This document shows positions 9,560 to 18,037 of a DNA stretch of 64,000 nucleotides, one piece after another. The position numbers and the translations under genes are program-made. Source of the DNA: Acetobacter ascendens. GTDB lineage: Bacteria; Pseudomonadota; Alphaproteobacteria; Acetobacterales; Acetobacteraceae. Position 1 is the stretch's first letter; each line of letters begins with the position of its first letter. The notes beneath the pieces were generated by a model. The model saw nothing but the letters and a program-made list of their open reading frames with translations, was not told the DNA's origin and did not search any database. The DNA is taken from NCBI RefSeq assembly GCF_001766235.1, contig NZ_CP015164.1, positions 1,082,501 through 1,146,500 of the forward strand, written 5' to 3'.

Positions 9560-9594
9560 AAGCCCCATCCATTTCTGGATGGGGCTTTTTTTTT
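9560..9594 (+). terminator. Rho-independent terminator after MFS gene
   Basis: An 11-bp GC-rich stem (AAGCCCCATCC with GGATGGGGCTT, loop ATTTCT) is followed by a run of nine T residues counted from the end of the stem. It lies 32 nt after the transporter stop and just before cbiD. Confidence 0.93.
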
Positions 9595-9631
9595 ATGTTC
9601 TGTCACACGCAGATGAATTACATCATGTCGC

Positions 9632-10705
9632 ATGGCACCCAATACTCATCCCCTCCGGCGAGGCTGGACAACAGGCAGTTGCGCAACAGCCGCAGCAAAG
9701 GCCGCATGGCTGATGCTGAACGGCAATCCCGCTCCTGCCTGCGTGAACATCACCCTTCCCTCCGGTCAACAGGTAGGGTTTGCCATTGCCCGCACTGGAG
9801 GTACGCCAGATGCGCCTTTTGCTGAAGTTATTAAAGATGCGGGGGATGACCCGGATATCACGCACGGGGCCCTTATTCGCGCAACAGTAAAAACCTTACC
9901 TGCTGGTTGTGGGATTATGTTTCAAGCTGGCCCCGGTGTGGGCACAGTCACCCGCCCCGGCTTGCCCATAGCTGTGGGGGAACCTGCCATAAACCCAACA
10001 CCTCGCGCCATGATTCGCGCGGCTTTAACCAAAGCAAATGCAGGTATCTGCCCAGATGCAGAGGTGATTATCAGCGTAGAAAATGGAAAAAAACTAGCTG
10101 AACGCACACTAAACAGTCGGCTAGGCATTCTGAACGGTCTGTCCATTTTGGGCACAACCGGCATTGTGGTGCCTTTTTCATGCTCAGCATGGATTGAGAG
10201 CATCCATCGGGGCGTGGATGTTGCGCGCGCAGAGGGCCTGACGCATTTGGCCGGAAGCACCGGAAATGTTTCCGAAAAAGGTGTGCAACAGTTTTATAAC
10301 CTGCCAGACAGTGCGCTGATTGAAATGGGAGACTTTGCTGGTGGCCTCTTAAAATACCTCCGCAAGCATCCCATTCCGCGCCTTACAATATCTGGCGGCA
10401 TCGCCAAAATGACCAAGCTTGGCCAAGGCTTTATGGACCTGCATTCTAAACGAGGCCCGGCAGATATGCGCCAATTGGCCGATCTTGTTCTCGCGCATAA
10501 CGGAAAGCCCGATATAGCAGAGACCATTGCGTGCAGCCCCACAGTGGCTGAGGCCTTTTTGCACGCAAGCCAACAGGGTTTTCCATTAGGACACCTGATT
10601 GCCAGCTCTGCCTTACAAACAGTTAAGAATGTTCTACACCCCGCCCCCATACAAGCCGATGTGCTCGTGTTTGACCGTGCAGGCAATCTGGTTGGGCAAG
10701 CCTGA
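9632..10705 (+). CDS. cbiD: Cobalt-precorrin-5B C1-methyltransferase CbiD
   Basis: SAM-dependent C1 methylation and ring-contraction step of corrin synthesis. 357 aa, normal for CbiD. It starts with the family signature LRRGWTTGSCATAAAKAA and has DAGDDPDITHGALI and the glycine-rich GSTGNVSEKGVQQFYNLPDS. It reads on the + strand and ends 4 bp before the convergent cobM. No cobF is present in the cluster, so CbiD probably fills the C1-methylation role beside the aerobic-type CobG, as in several other proteobacteria. The ATG at 9632 is not preceded by a clear ribosome site. A promoter, if any, must lie within the 37 bp after the MFS terminator. Confidence 0.93.
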   Translation: MAPNTHPLRRGWTTGSCATAAAKAAWLMLNGNPAPACVNITLPSGQQVGFAIARTGGTPDAPFAEVIKDAGDDPDITHGALIRATVKTLPAGCGIMFQAGPGVGTVTRPGLPIAVGEPAINPTPRAMIRAALTKANAGICPDAEVIISVENGKKLAERTLNSRLGILNGLSILGTTGIVVPFSCSAWIESIHRGVDVARAEGLTHLAGSTGNVSEKGVQQFYNLPDSALIEMGDFAGGLLKYLRKHPIPRLTISGGIAKMTKLGQGFMDLHSKRGPADMRQLADLVLAHNGKPDIAETIACSPTVAEAFLHASQQGFPLGHLIASSALQTVKNVLHPAPIQADVLVFDRAGNLVGQA

Positions 10706-10709
10706 AAGC

Positions 10710-11468
10710 TTAGTCCTGCCCGCGAAAACGCCGCCGATAATCAGGATTATACAGAGCGCTTTCTCTAAAATCCTTATCACCTAATACGCGGCCAACAATC
10801 ACAAGCGCGGTGCGTTCAATGGGGTTTTCTTTCAACTTGTCTGCAATGTTGGCAAGTGTTCCGCGTAGTACAAGCTGGTCTGGCCACGTTGCTCGAGCCA
10901 CAATAGCTACCGGGCAATCCGTCCCATAAAATGGCGTCAACTCTTCTACAATTCTCTCCAGCGCATGCACTGCCAGATGGATAGCCAGTGTCGCGCCTGT
11001 AGCACCAAAAGCTGCCAGCGTTTCTTTTTCTGGCATAGCGGAAGCACGTCCGTTTACACGCGTAAGCACCACACTTTGGGCAACGCCCGGAATGGTGAGT
11101 TCCTGCCCCAATATGGAAGCCGCTGCCGCAAAGGCTGGCACGCCCGGTGTCATACTCCACGGAATACCGTGTTTTTCTAGACGGCGGATCTGCTCTGCCA
11201 CAGCACTATATACAGATAGATCACCCGAATGCAGGCGTGCCACATCCTGCCCTTGCTGATGAGCCTTTACGTATTCAGCTTCTATCTCATCTAATGTCAT
11301 GGGGGCTGTATCAACCTTGTGCGCATCTGGCGGGCAAAATTGCAGCATTTCTGGTGGCACAATAGATCCTGCGTATAAACATACTGGACAGGATGCCAAA
11401 ATATCCCTTCCGCGTATGGTAAGCAGATCAGCCGCTCCGGGGCCTGCCCCTATAAAATGCACGGTCAT
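10710..11468 (-). CDS. cobM: Precorrin-4 C11-methyltransferase
   Basis: A tetrapyrrole methylase of the CobM/CbiF type, 252 aa. It starts with [20 protein letters not shown], followed by [30 protein letters not shown] and [20 protein letters not shown], all typical for the C11 enzyme. It methylates C11 of precorrin-4 with SAM. It is the last gene of the cobL-cobE-cobM run; its start abuts the cobE stop (11468/11469), implying translational coupling. Confidence 0.94.
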   Translation of the reverse strand: MTVHFIGAGPGAADLLTIRGRDILASCPVCLYAGSIVPPEMLQFCPPDAHKVDTAPMTLDEIEAEYVKAHQQGQDVARLHSGDLSVYSAVAEQIRRLEKHGIPWSMTPGVPAFAAAASILGQELTIPGVAQSVVLTRVNGRASAMPEKETLAAFGATGATLAIHLAVHALERIVEELTPFYGTDCPVAIVARATWPDQLVLRGTLANIADKLKENPIERTALVIVGRVLGDKDFRESALYNPDYRRRFRGQD

Positions 11469-11843
11469 TCAAATATCTCCTTCTGCCACGGCGCATGTCA
11501 CACCATTCATGCTGCAACGCGGTACAATAAGTTTGCCCTGTGGGCCAGCCGCAACCAATGCACAGGCTTCAGATACAGAGGCTACTCCGGTATGCTGCAT
11601 GCTACGGGCTGATACTGTCTTGCAGTGCGCATTCATCTGCTGCATGGCCGCAAGCTCTACCCAGACAATTCGGATACCCAGGCAATTTGCCACCTGTAAT
11701 GGCAGATTTGTAGCATGCCGAAACGCAGGAACAGCAAGAGCGGACAACTCTTTGCCAGAATGGTACGCCAAGGCGCGTGCAATACATGCCTGAGCCTGCG
11801 CTAAGGTTGCCCTACTGTTCCAGCCCAAGCCAAGAAATATCAT
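11469..11843 (-). CDS. cobE: Cobalamin biosynthesis protein CobE (CbiG C-terminal domain)
   Basis: A 124-aa single-domain protein that corresponds to the C-terminal CbiG/CobE domain (IFLGLGWNSRATLAQ at the start, LGIRIVWVELAAMQ in the middle, GVASVSEACALVAAG near the end). CobE is required in the aerobic pathway, but its exact chemical step is unclear. It overlaps the cobL stop by 4 nt (ATGA) and abuts cobM, so the three genes form one operon. Confidence 0.85.
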   Translation of the reverse strand: MIFLGLGWNSRATLAQAQACIARALAYHSGKELSALAVPAFRHATNLPLQVANCLGIRIVWVELAAMQQMNAHCKTVSARSMQHTGVASVSEACALVAAGPQGKLIVPRCSMNGVTCAVAEGDI

Positions 11844-13084
11844 GAGGCCTCAGGTTTCTGCGCGATCCACTGTGTTACTGGCATGGCAGGACGGAAACCA
11901 TGGAGAGACCCTATCTTCTCTAACCGAGACACAGAAATGCGCGTAAGCGTTCCCCCCCATTCCTGCATGGCACGCAGCAATCGGGCTTCTGTTTCCGCCA
12001 CCACGGCATTCACCACAATACGACCACCGGGTTTAAGAGCCTGCCATGCAGTTTCCAATACGCTTGCGCGGCTTGCGCCTCCGCCAACAAAAATAGCATC
12101 AGGCTTTGGCAAATCTTCCATGCCTTCTGGTGCACGGGCTTGCCTTACATCTAGCCCCGGCACACCAAGAGCCGCCGCATTACGTGCAATGCACGCAGCC
12201 CGTTCTGGCTGTGCCTCAATGCACACTGCGCGGCAGGATGGAGATGCCAACATCCATTCAATACTAATGGAACCAGCTCCGCCTCCAATATCCCACAATA
12301 GCTCCCCTGCCCGAGGTGCTAGGGATGACAGCGTAACAGCACGAATTTCCCGCTTTGTAAGCTGGCCATCATGTTCAAACCACGTATCTGGTAACCCGTT
12401 GGTAAGCGGCAATGTATGGGAAGCACTTTGGGCACCTACCTCCAGCCCTATCAGGTTAAGCCGCTGAAGTTTATCTGGCGCACCTTCATGGGCATAAAAA
12501 CTGTGCAAAGCTTCATGCGGGCCTCCTAGCCGTTCCAACACATGGCAACGCGTTGCACTTAATCCTTTACTGACAAGCCAGTTAGCCAAAACATGCGGCG
12601 TATTTTCATCAGCAGACAGCACAATAACGCGGCCAGATGGCTGCAAAGCTGGATAAAGCTGTTCTATGGGGCGACCACATAAGGAAATTACCCGGCAGTC
12701 CTGCTCTGCCCACCCAAGCCGACTACAGGCCAAGGCCACAGAAGATGGCGCGGGTAAGCACAGCATTTCCTGCGGAGGGATAGAACGTGCCAGTGTATTT
12801 CCAACACCAAAAAAGAATGGATTACCAGACGCCAGAACCACAGTAGGTAAGCCCTTTCGGGCAAGAATGGCGTCTATTCCGCGTTCAAAAGGGGTGGGCC
12901 ATGCAAGTGTTTTCCCCTGCACGAATGGGGCTGCCAATTCCAGATGGCGGGCACCGCCCACCACAAAAGCCGCTTGCGTAAGAATGGAACGCGCAACGGG
13001 AGAAAGACCTTCCACACCATCTTCCCCAATCCCGATCAGGGTTAACCACGGCGTTTGTGGCGCATGTTGGGGTTGCTCGGTCAT
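11840..13084 (-). CDS. cobL: Precorrin-6Y C5,15-methyltransferase (CbiE-CbiT fusion)
   Basis: A bifunctional enzyme, 414 aa. Residues 1 to about 205 are a CbiE-type tetrapyrrole methylase (LTLIGIGEDGVEGLSPVAR, then VVLASGNPFFFGVG). Residues from about 230 on are a CbiT-type methyltransferase with the SAM site ELLWDIGGGAGSISIEWML, which also decarboxylates the C12 acetate. First gene of the cobL-cobE-cobM operon; it is divergent from cobK with 88 bp between the starts, where the promoters for both directions should lie. Confidence 0.95.
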   Translation of the reverse strand: MTEQPQHAPQTPWLTLIGIGEDGVEGLSPVARSILTQAAFVVGGARHLELAAPFVQGKTLAWPTPFERGIDAILARKGLPTVVLASGNPFFFGVGNTLARSIPPQEMLCLPAPSSVALACSRLGWAEQDCRVISLCGRPIEQLYPALQPSGRVIVLSADENTPHVLANWLVSKGLSATRCHVLERLGGPHEALHSFYAHEGAPDKLQRLNLIGLEVGAQSASHTLPLTNGLPDTWFEHDGQLTKREIRAVTLSSLAPRAGELLWDIGGGAGSISIEWMLASPSCRAVCIEAQPERAACIARNAAALGVPGLDVRQARAPEGMEDLPKPDAIFVGGGASRASVLETAWQALKPGGRIVVNAVVAETEARLLRAMQEWGGTLTRISVSRLEKIGSLHGFRPAMPVTQWIAQKPEAS

Positions 13085-13172
13085 TCATCCATTCCTTTTT
13101 TGGCGCATACTTGCACGGCACCGGCCTCAGCTTTTACAACACTTTGTTTTTCATGCTGTAAAGCTTGTCCAT

Positions 13173-13976
13173 ATGCCTTCATCTTCCAATAATTTTCGCG
13201 TTCTTGTTCTTGGCGGCACCACTGAAGCCTCTGCCTTGTGCCGTTATCTGGAGCAGGAGCCTTCCATCAGTGCTACGCTTTCCCTTGCGGGGGCAACCAA
13301 ACAGCCGCATTTGCCTACGCTATCTGTGCGAATTGGTGGTTTTGGAGGTTCTGATGGATTGTGCGCGTGGCTCAAAACACATGGAATCAAGGCTATAATA
13401 GATGCCACCCACCCTTTTGCGGCCACCATGAGCCAACATGCGGCCACTGCCTGCGCGACCACACAAACGCCTTTGTTGCGTCTGGAACGATCAGGTTGGC
13501 AGGAAATGCCAAGCGATAAATGGTTCCATGCAGCCAATCTGACAAAAGCGGCAAACCTATTAGCTAACGCCCCTACATGGAAAACAGCACCACAGCGTAT
13601 TTTTTTAACAACAGGCCGTAAGGAATTGGCACCGTTTAAAATTGCGCCACAGCATCGTTACCTCATCCGCTCCATTGATGCGCCAGATCCTGCTTCCTTA
13701 CCTCCGAATGCAACCATCCTGCTGGATCGCGGGCCTTTTGACGTGCAGAGCGAAGCCAAGCTGATGCAAGATTACGACATCACATTGCTGGTTTCAAAAA
13801 ACTCTGGCGGCAGCGCAACATACCCCAAGCTGGAGGCTGCACGCCTGTTGCATATTCCCGTCCTGATGGTCGATCGCCCAGTGGCTTGCTCTAACATCCC
13901 CATAGTAGAAACTGCCCAACAAGCCATGGCATGGTTACAGGCGCATCAAGCCGCATCAACCCGCCGTAAAGTGTAA
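13173..13976 (+). CDS. cobK: Precorrin-6A reductase
   Basis: An NADPH-dependent reductase of the CobK/CbiJ family, 267 aa. The N-terminus VLVLGGTTEASALCRYL is the dinucleotide-binding motif, followed by IIDATHPFAATMSQHA, FLTTGRKELAPF and VSKNSGGSATYPKLEAARLL. The frame is open far upstream to 12666, but that stretch is only antisense to cobL; the ATG at 13173 gives the family's N-terminus. It is the only + strand gene between - strand cob genes and its last 31 bp overlap the convergent end of cobJ. Confidence 0.93.
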   Translation: MPSSSNNFRVLVLGGTTEASALCRYLEQEPSISATLSLAGATKQPHLPTLSVRIGGFGGSDGLCAWLKTHGIKAIIDATHPFAATMSQHAATACATTQTPLLRLERSGWQEMPSDKWFHAANLTKAANLLANAPTWKTAPQRIFLTTGRKELAPFKIAPQHRYLIRSIDAPDPASLPPNATILLDRGPFDVQSEAKLMQDYDITLLVSKNSGGSATYPKLEAARLLHIPVLMVDRPVACSNIPIVETAQQAMAWLQAHQAASTRRKV

Positions 13977-14704
13977 AACCACGGTTCACCATTGGGCCTA
14001 TCCACCAAACGGCTAGCTTTGCAGCCTATCAACACCAATGTGCTCATATCAGCCCATTCTGCATTGGCTTCTTGCAGGGTAGCAAGCCGCACAGCTTCAT
14101 CTGGCCGCCCTATGGCGCGCGCAAAAGCAACCGGAATAGTGGGCGGTAAAACACCCCGCAAATGCTCCAAAGCCTCACCCAACTGCCACGGACGAGCGTG
14201 AGATCGTGGATTATACAGCGCAATAACAAAGCCCGCCTGTGCGGCAAGCTGCAAACGTTCAAGCACCACATCCCAAGGTTTGAGATTATCTGAAAGGGAC
14301 ATAACGCAGAAGTCCCCACCCAAGGGGGCACCCAACCGCGCAGCCGCAGCCAGAACAGCACTCAGGCCAGGGACAACGCTGATATCCAGCGCACGCCATT
14401 TGTCTGGCCCTTGCTCTAACGCCTCAAACACAGCGCTAGCCATGCCAAACACACCTGCATCTCCGCCAGAAACAACAGCCACATGCCGCCCCTGCTCTGC
14501 CATTTGCAGAGCGTGCCGGGCGCGGTCCAACTCTACCCTGTTGTCTGAGGCATGGCGGACAACGTGCGGAGGGACTTCTACCCGTTTCACATACGGACCA
14601 TACCCAACTAGATCTGTTGCTTTAGCCAATGCCTGATCTGCCTGCGGAGTACGCTGAAGGCTATTACCCGGCCCCAACCCTACAATGGTAACGCTGCCCT
14701 TCAT
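13946..14704 (-). CDS. cobJ: Precorrin-3B C17-methyltransferase
   Basis: A tetrapyrrole methylase, 252 aa, that methylates C17 and drives ring contraction. Motifs: TIVGLGPGN at the start, ATDLVGYGPYVKRV, VVSGGDAGVFGMASAVFE, PGLSAVLAAAARLGAPLGGDF and ALYNPRSHARPWQL. It overlaps cobI by 4 nt, so it is translated in the cobG-cobH-cobI-cobJ operon, and its 3' end overlaps cobK by 31 bp on the other strand. Confidence 0.95.
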   Translation of the reverse strand: MKGSVTIVGLGPGNSLQRTPQADQALAKATDLVGYGPYVKRVEVPPHVVRHASDNRVELDRARHALQMAEQGRHVAVVSGGDAGVFGMASAVFEALEQGPDKWRALDISVVPGLSAVLAAAARLGAPLGGDFCVMSLSDNLKPWDVVLERLQLAAQAGFVIALYNPRSHARPWQLGEALEHLRGVLPPTIPVAFARAIGRPDEAVRLATLQEANAEWADMSTLVLIGCKASRLVDRPNGEPWFYTLRRVDAA

Positions 14705-15426
14705 CTCACACCTTTCCGCCCCGGCAGCAGAACCAGCGAGAAATAAGGCACGCTATCTTCCTGCTCCTGCAAAGCACACATACGGGTATTTTCCTGCGTG
14801 CCACGTTCAACATATACGGCATCTGACAAACGGCCTGCTTTTTCCAATGCCCGCTTGACCTGCGGCATGTTACGGCCTGTTTTCATAATAACTGCAGCAT
14901 CTGCCTGTTCCAGCCAGTTGGTCAGCTTATCTTCTGGCAACGTGGCGGGAAGAACGCACAACACATCATCCCCATGCGTTATGGGCAGGTGTGCCTGGGT
15001 CCAGCATCCATTCATGGCCATAATACCGGGCACAACCTCGGTTTCAAAGCCAGCTTTCAGCCGATCAAAAAGATACATGGCCGAGCCGTAAAGGAAGGGA
15101 TCGCCCTCACATAACAGAACGACATCCTGCCCTTTATCTAACCGTTGGGCCAGATTGTGTGCGCATTCATCGTAAAACTGGCCCATGCCACCATGATATG
15201 CTGGGTTGGCAACTGAGATTTCTGTTGTAAATGGATATTCCAGCCGCAATTCTTCAGCATCCGGGGCAATATGCGCACGCGCAATCGTGCGCGCATGACC
15301 CGGCCTATCATGACGGCAGAAATACGCCACCACCTTTGCCGCCTGCACCAGCCGGACAGCCCGAACGGTCATGAGCTCTGGATCACCCGGCCCTACGCCA
15401 ACAACCTGTAATCTGCCGCGTGTCAT
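14701..15426 (-). CDS. cobI: Precorrin-2 C20-methyltransferase
   Basis: A tetrapyrrole methylase, 241 aa. Motifs: VVGVGPGDPELMTVRAVRL, then the family's AYFCRHDRPGHARTIA, VVLLCEGDPFLYGSAMYL and VVPGIMAMNGCWTQA. It adds the C20 methyl group to precorrin-2, feeding CobG. It abuts cobH (15426/15427) and overlaps cobJ by 4 nt. Confidence 0.95.
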   Translation of the reverse strand: MTRGRLQVVGVGPGDPELMTVRAVRLVQAAKVVAYFCRHDRPGHARTIARAHIAPDAEELRLEYPFTTEISVANPAYHGGMGQFYDECAHNLAQRLDKGQDVVLLCEGDPFLYGSAMYLFDRLKAGFETEVVPGIMAMNGCWTQAHLPITHGDDVLCVLPATLPEDKLTNWLEQADAAVIMKTGRNMPQVKRALEKAGRLSDAVYVERGTQENTRMCALQEQEDSVPYFSLVLLPGRKGVR

Positions 15427-16056
15427 TTATTCACGCTCACAGGCCAGAGCATTTACAGCGGCGGCAGCCATAGCACTCCCTCCCGGCCTGCCACGCACCA
15501 CAAGCCATGGCACATCTTTGCGGAGGGAAAGAGCTTCCTTAGATTCCATGGCCCCCACAAAACCTACGGGCAACCCAATGATAGCTGCAGGATACGGTGC
15601 CCCAGCATCTATCATTTCTAATAAATGGAATAACGCGGTAGGTGCATTGCCAATGGCAACCACTGCACCAGCTAGCTTTTCTCCCCACAAATCCAGTGCG
15701 GCGGCTGAACGGGTGTTACCAATCTGGCGCGCCAGTTCGGGCGTGCGGCTATCACGCAATGTACAAATAACAGGGTTGTTAGCAGGCAAACGTGCCCGCG
15801 TAACCCCGTGCGCCACCATTTCGGAATCACACAAAATATCGCAGCCTTTTTTCAAGGCCGTGCGGGCAGCCGCCACAAAATTTGCCGTCATGCTAACAGA
15901 TTGAGCCATCTCCACCAAGCCGCAGGCATGAATAATGCGCACAACAACCTGCGCTTCTTCCGGCGTAAAGGCAGAAAGATCGGCTTCTGCCCGAATGGTC
16001 GCGAAGGAGCGTTCGTAAATAGCTGCTCCATTCTTGATATACTCATACGCGGCCAT
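15427..16056 (-). CDS. cobH: Precorrin-8X methylmutase
   Basis: Moves the C11 methyl group to C12 to give hydrogenobyrinate. 209 aa, usual size for CobH/CbiC. The catalytic His is in RIIHACGLVEMA (about residue 48). Further conserved blocks are DILCDSEMVAHGVTRARLP and IIGLPVGFVGAMESKEAL. The start overlaps the end of cobG by 14 nt. Confidence 0.95.
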   Translation of the reverse strand: MAAYEYIKNGAAIYERSFATIRAEADLSAFTPEEAQVVVRIIHACGLVEMAQSVSMTANFVAAARTALKKGCDILCDSEMVAHGVTRARLPANNPVICTLRDSRTPELARQIGNTRSAAALDLWGEKLAGAVVAIGNAPTALFHLLEMIDAGAPYPAAIIGLPVGFVGAMESKEALSLRKDVPWLVVRGRPGGSAMAAAAVNALACERE

Positions 16057-17275
16057 TCATTATCCTTTCCTGTGGCTTGGTGCCTATAAAATAGTCTTCG
16101 ACAGCTCTGTCATCTGGGAAAAAGCGCATGACAGGCCCCGATGCCGTGCCATTGCGGATAAGCCCATAACCACTTTGGCCGGCAACTACGGTCCAGCTTG
16201 CTTTTTCTGGGTGTGCGCAGCCTTTACTGCACCCGGATACATGCAGGCTTTCCCCAGCCCTCAAACTATGGGCCAGCGTTTTTGCCAGTGCTTGTGTAGC
16301 ACCTTCTGCCTGAGCACATCCTGCATTCCCCATACAGGCAGAAACCCGTAAAATGGGATTGGTGCTTGTATCCACCATATCTGCCACATGTGGCGCGTAC
16401 GACATGCCATGCAGAATAATACTGTGCCACGGCGTAAGCCGCAGAATGCCATCTCCGTTTCGTGCATGATTCGCGCAACTACGCAGCATGGCAGATGTTA
16501 AAATGCCTAATGGTGCATTCAGCGCATATAAGGCTAAGCCTATTTTACCCGCCAACAAAGCTGGATCTGGCGCATCTACAGCCGCAATTTCTACCGGATA
16601 GCCAAGCTGATTAACGGCCTGAAAGAGCATTTTACCCGTTTCTGGATACCGTGCTGGCCGTTTACTCTTTGGAATAGCGATAAAAGCCTGAGCCAGTTTT
16701 ATGGTCAATTCCACTGCAGCCTGAACGGGTGCCGCCTTGCTTTTCTGATTGCCACATACAACAGACCACAACCCTGCCCCACTGGTTTGCAGCGTAATGT
16801 CTGCCTTTAACAACCCGACAGTAAACAGCCCTCCGCCATCTACGGCAAAACCAAACTTATCCGGCAATTCAGAGAGAATATCGGCATTACATAAGGCCAC
16901 CCGTAAAGCTGCGGCACATTCCTGCGTATCTGATGCACAGGAAGGGTCGGCCCCCGCCAAGGGGGACTCCAATAACGCCAAACGTTTTTCCTGTTCAGGA
17001 TTAGCCATACCCAAGCCTGCCAGAACGGCTAGTTCAGGAAAATGCAGGGCATTATTATGAGAGAACCCGCGTAATTGTAGACTGGCGCGATTGGTAAGGC
17101 AGATCAGCCCATTGCCCTCGCGCTCTGCAATCTGTGCCAGAAAAGTGGCCTGCGCCGCAGTTATCTGGCCAAAGGCTGGCCTTACCCGCACCAGCCAACC
17201 ATCCTTAGCCTGCATGGGGGCAAACAAACCCGGACACCATCCTTTAACCTCTGGCGGCGTAAAACGCTGTGTCAC
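16043..17275 (-). CDS. cobG: Precorrin-3B synthase
   Basis: An iron-sulphur, sulphite-reductase-like monooxygenase of the aerobic pathway, 410 aa, converting precorrin-3A to precorrin-3B with oxygen. Visible: KGWCPGLFAPMQAKDGWLVR at the start, nitrite/sulphite reductase ferredoxin-like halves, and the cluster-binding cysteines in CMGNAGCAQ and SGCSKGCAHPEKA. First gene of the cobG-H-I-J operon; the 170 bp upstream to the Dabb gene should hold its promoter. I looked there for a cobalamin riboswitch and did not recognise one. Confidence 0.93.
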   Translation of the reverse strand: MTQRFTPPEVKGWCPGLFAPMQAKDGWLVRVRPAFGQITAAQATFLAQIAEREGNGLICLTNRASLQLRGFSHNNALHFPELAVLAGLGMANPEQEKRLALLESPLAGADPSCASDTQECAAALRVALCNADILSELPDKFGFAVDGGGLFTVGLLKADITLQTSGAGLWSVVCGNQKSKAAPVQAAVELTIKLAQAFIAIPKSKRPARYPETGKMLFQAVNQLGYPVEIAAVDAPDPALLAGKIGLALYALNAPLGILTSAMLRSCANHARNGDGILRLTPWHSIILHGMSYAPHVADMVDTSTNPILRVSACMGNAGCAQAEGATQALAKTLAHSLRAGESLHVSGCSKGCAHPEKASWTVVAGQSGYGLIRNGTASGPVMRFFPDDRAVEDYFIGTKPQERIMNGRV

Positions 17276-17445
17276 GCTATCTGCCTCCCTTTCTGGCTAT
17301 CGCGGATACAAAGTCTCTCTTCACGGCCGCCCTGTTACGCAACACACGCCCTGCTTGTCAAAAAGCCAGACATGCTTGATCATTTCATACGCAGGCACGC
17401 TGCAACCTTTCATCCGTTACTCGCAATCTGTGTTATGAAATACGG

Positions 17446-17986
17446 ATGATTATAATACCCTCTCTTTCCATCCGCTTGAGCTTGATAGCAGGTTTGTTTT
17501 TTGCCGGATCAAGCATTTACTCTGTGCACGCCCATGCGAATGAACCCACCACACTAGATACAGCCGCACAGGCCACACATACGCTGGTGAAACAGATAGG
17601 CGAACAACGGTTTACTGCGCCCGATTTTCGCCCGGGTACTGTGCGACACATGGTGATGTTTCAGTTCCGCACCCACAGCAACGGTTGCGGAAAGGCAAGA
17701 AGTGACACGTCGCTTTCTGGAACTATTAACATCCTCACGCCGCCCGAATGGCACACCGGTTGTTGTCAGCTTGGAAGCCGGGCCACAAAACAGTGGGGAA
17801 AATGCTGATCTGGGGCTGGATTACGGGTACCTTGTCACCTTCCGTTCAGAAGGTGATCGTAATTACTACGTAGGCCGCCCTATTGTGCATACGAGCGGAT
17901 GTTTTGACCCCACGCATGATGCTTTCAAAAAGTTTGCGGCGCCATTCCTAGCCAATGTGGTGGTTTTTGATTTTACCGTAAAATGA
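17446..17986 (+). pseudogene. Exported Dabb-domain (stress-responsive A/B barrel) protein, frameshifted
   Basis: The first frame starts with a signal peptide (hydrophobic SLIAGLFFAGSSIYSVHAHA) and runs into GTVRHMVMFQFRTHS, the first strand of a Dabb domain. The rest of the domain (ATVAERQEVTRRFLELL, then RPIVHTSGCFDPTHDAFKKF) lies one base out of phase up to 17986. One extra base near 17671-17680 separates the frames. Without it the gene would code for about 179 residues. This is either a recent inactivation or a sequencing error. Function unknown. Confidence 0.75.
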
Positions 17987-17987
17987 A

Positions 17988-18008
17988 GGGGAGAGAAAAA
18001 CTCTCCCC
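17988..18008. terminator. Hairpin between Dabb gene and fumC
   Basis: GGGGAGAG, loop AAAAA, then CTCTCCCC, between two convergent genes. On the - strand it is followed by TTCATTTTA, so it would best end the fumC transcript. On the + strand the T tract is missing. Confidence 0.65.
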
Positions 18009-18037
18009 GTGCCGTAAATGCTTGCAATATTTAGTGT

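Noticed and set aside
12666..13172. Upstream extension of cobK
   Set aside because: The added 169 residues are only antisense of cobL; the family N-terminus begins at the ATG at 13173.
17276..17445. Cobalamin riboswitch or short peptide gene upstream of cobG
   Set aside because: No B12 box was recognised; a 20-codon frame starting MIKHVWLF has no ribosome site or homologue I know.
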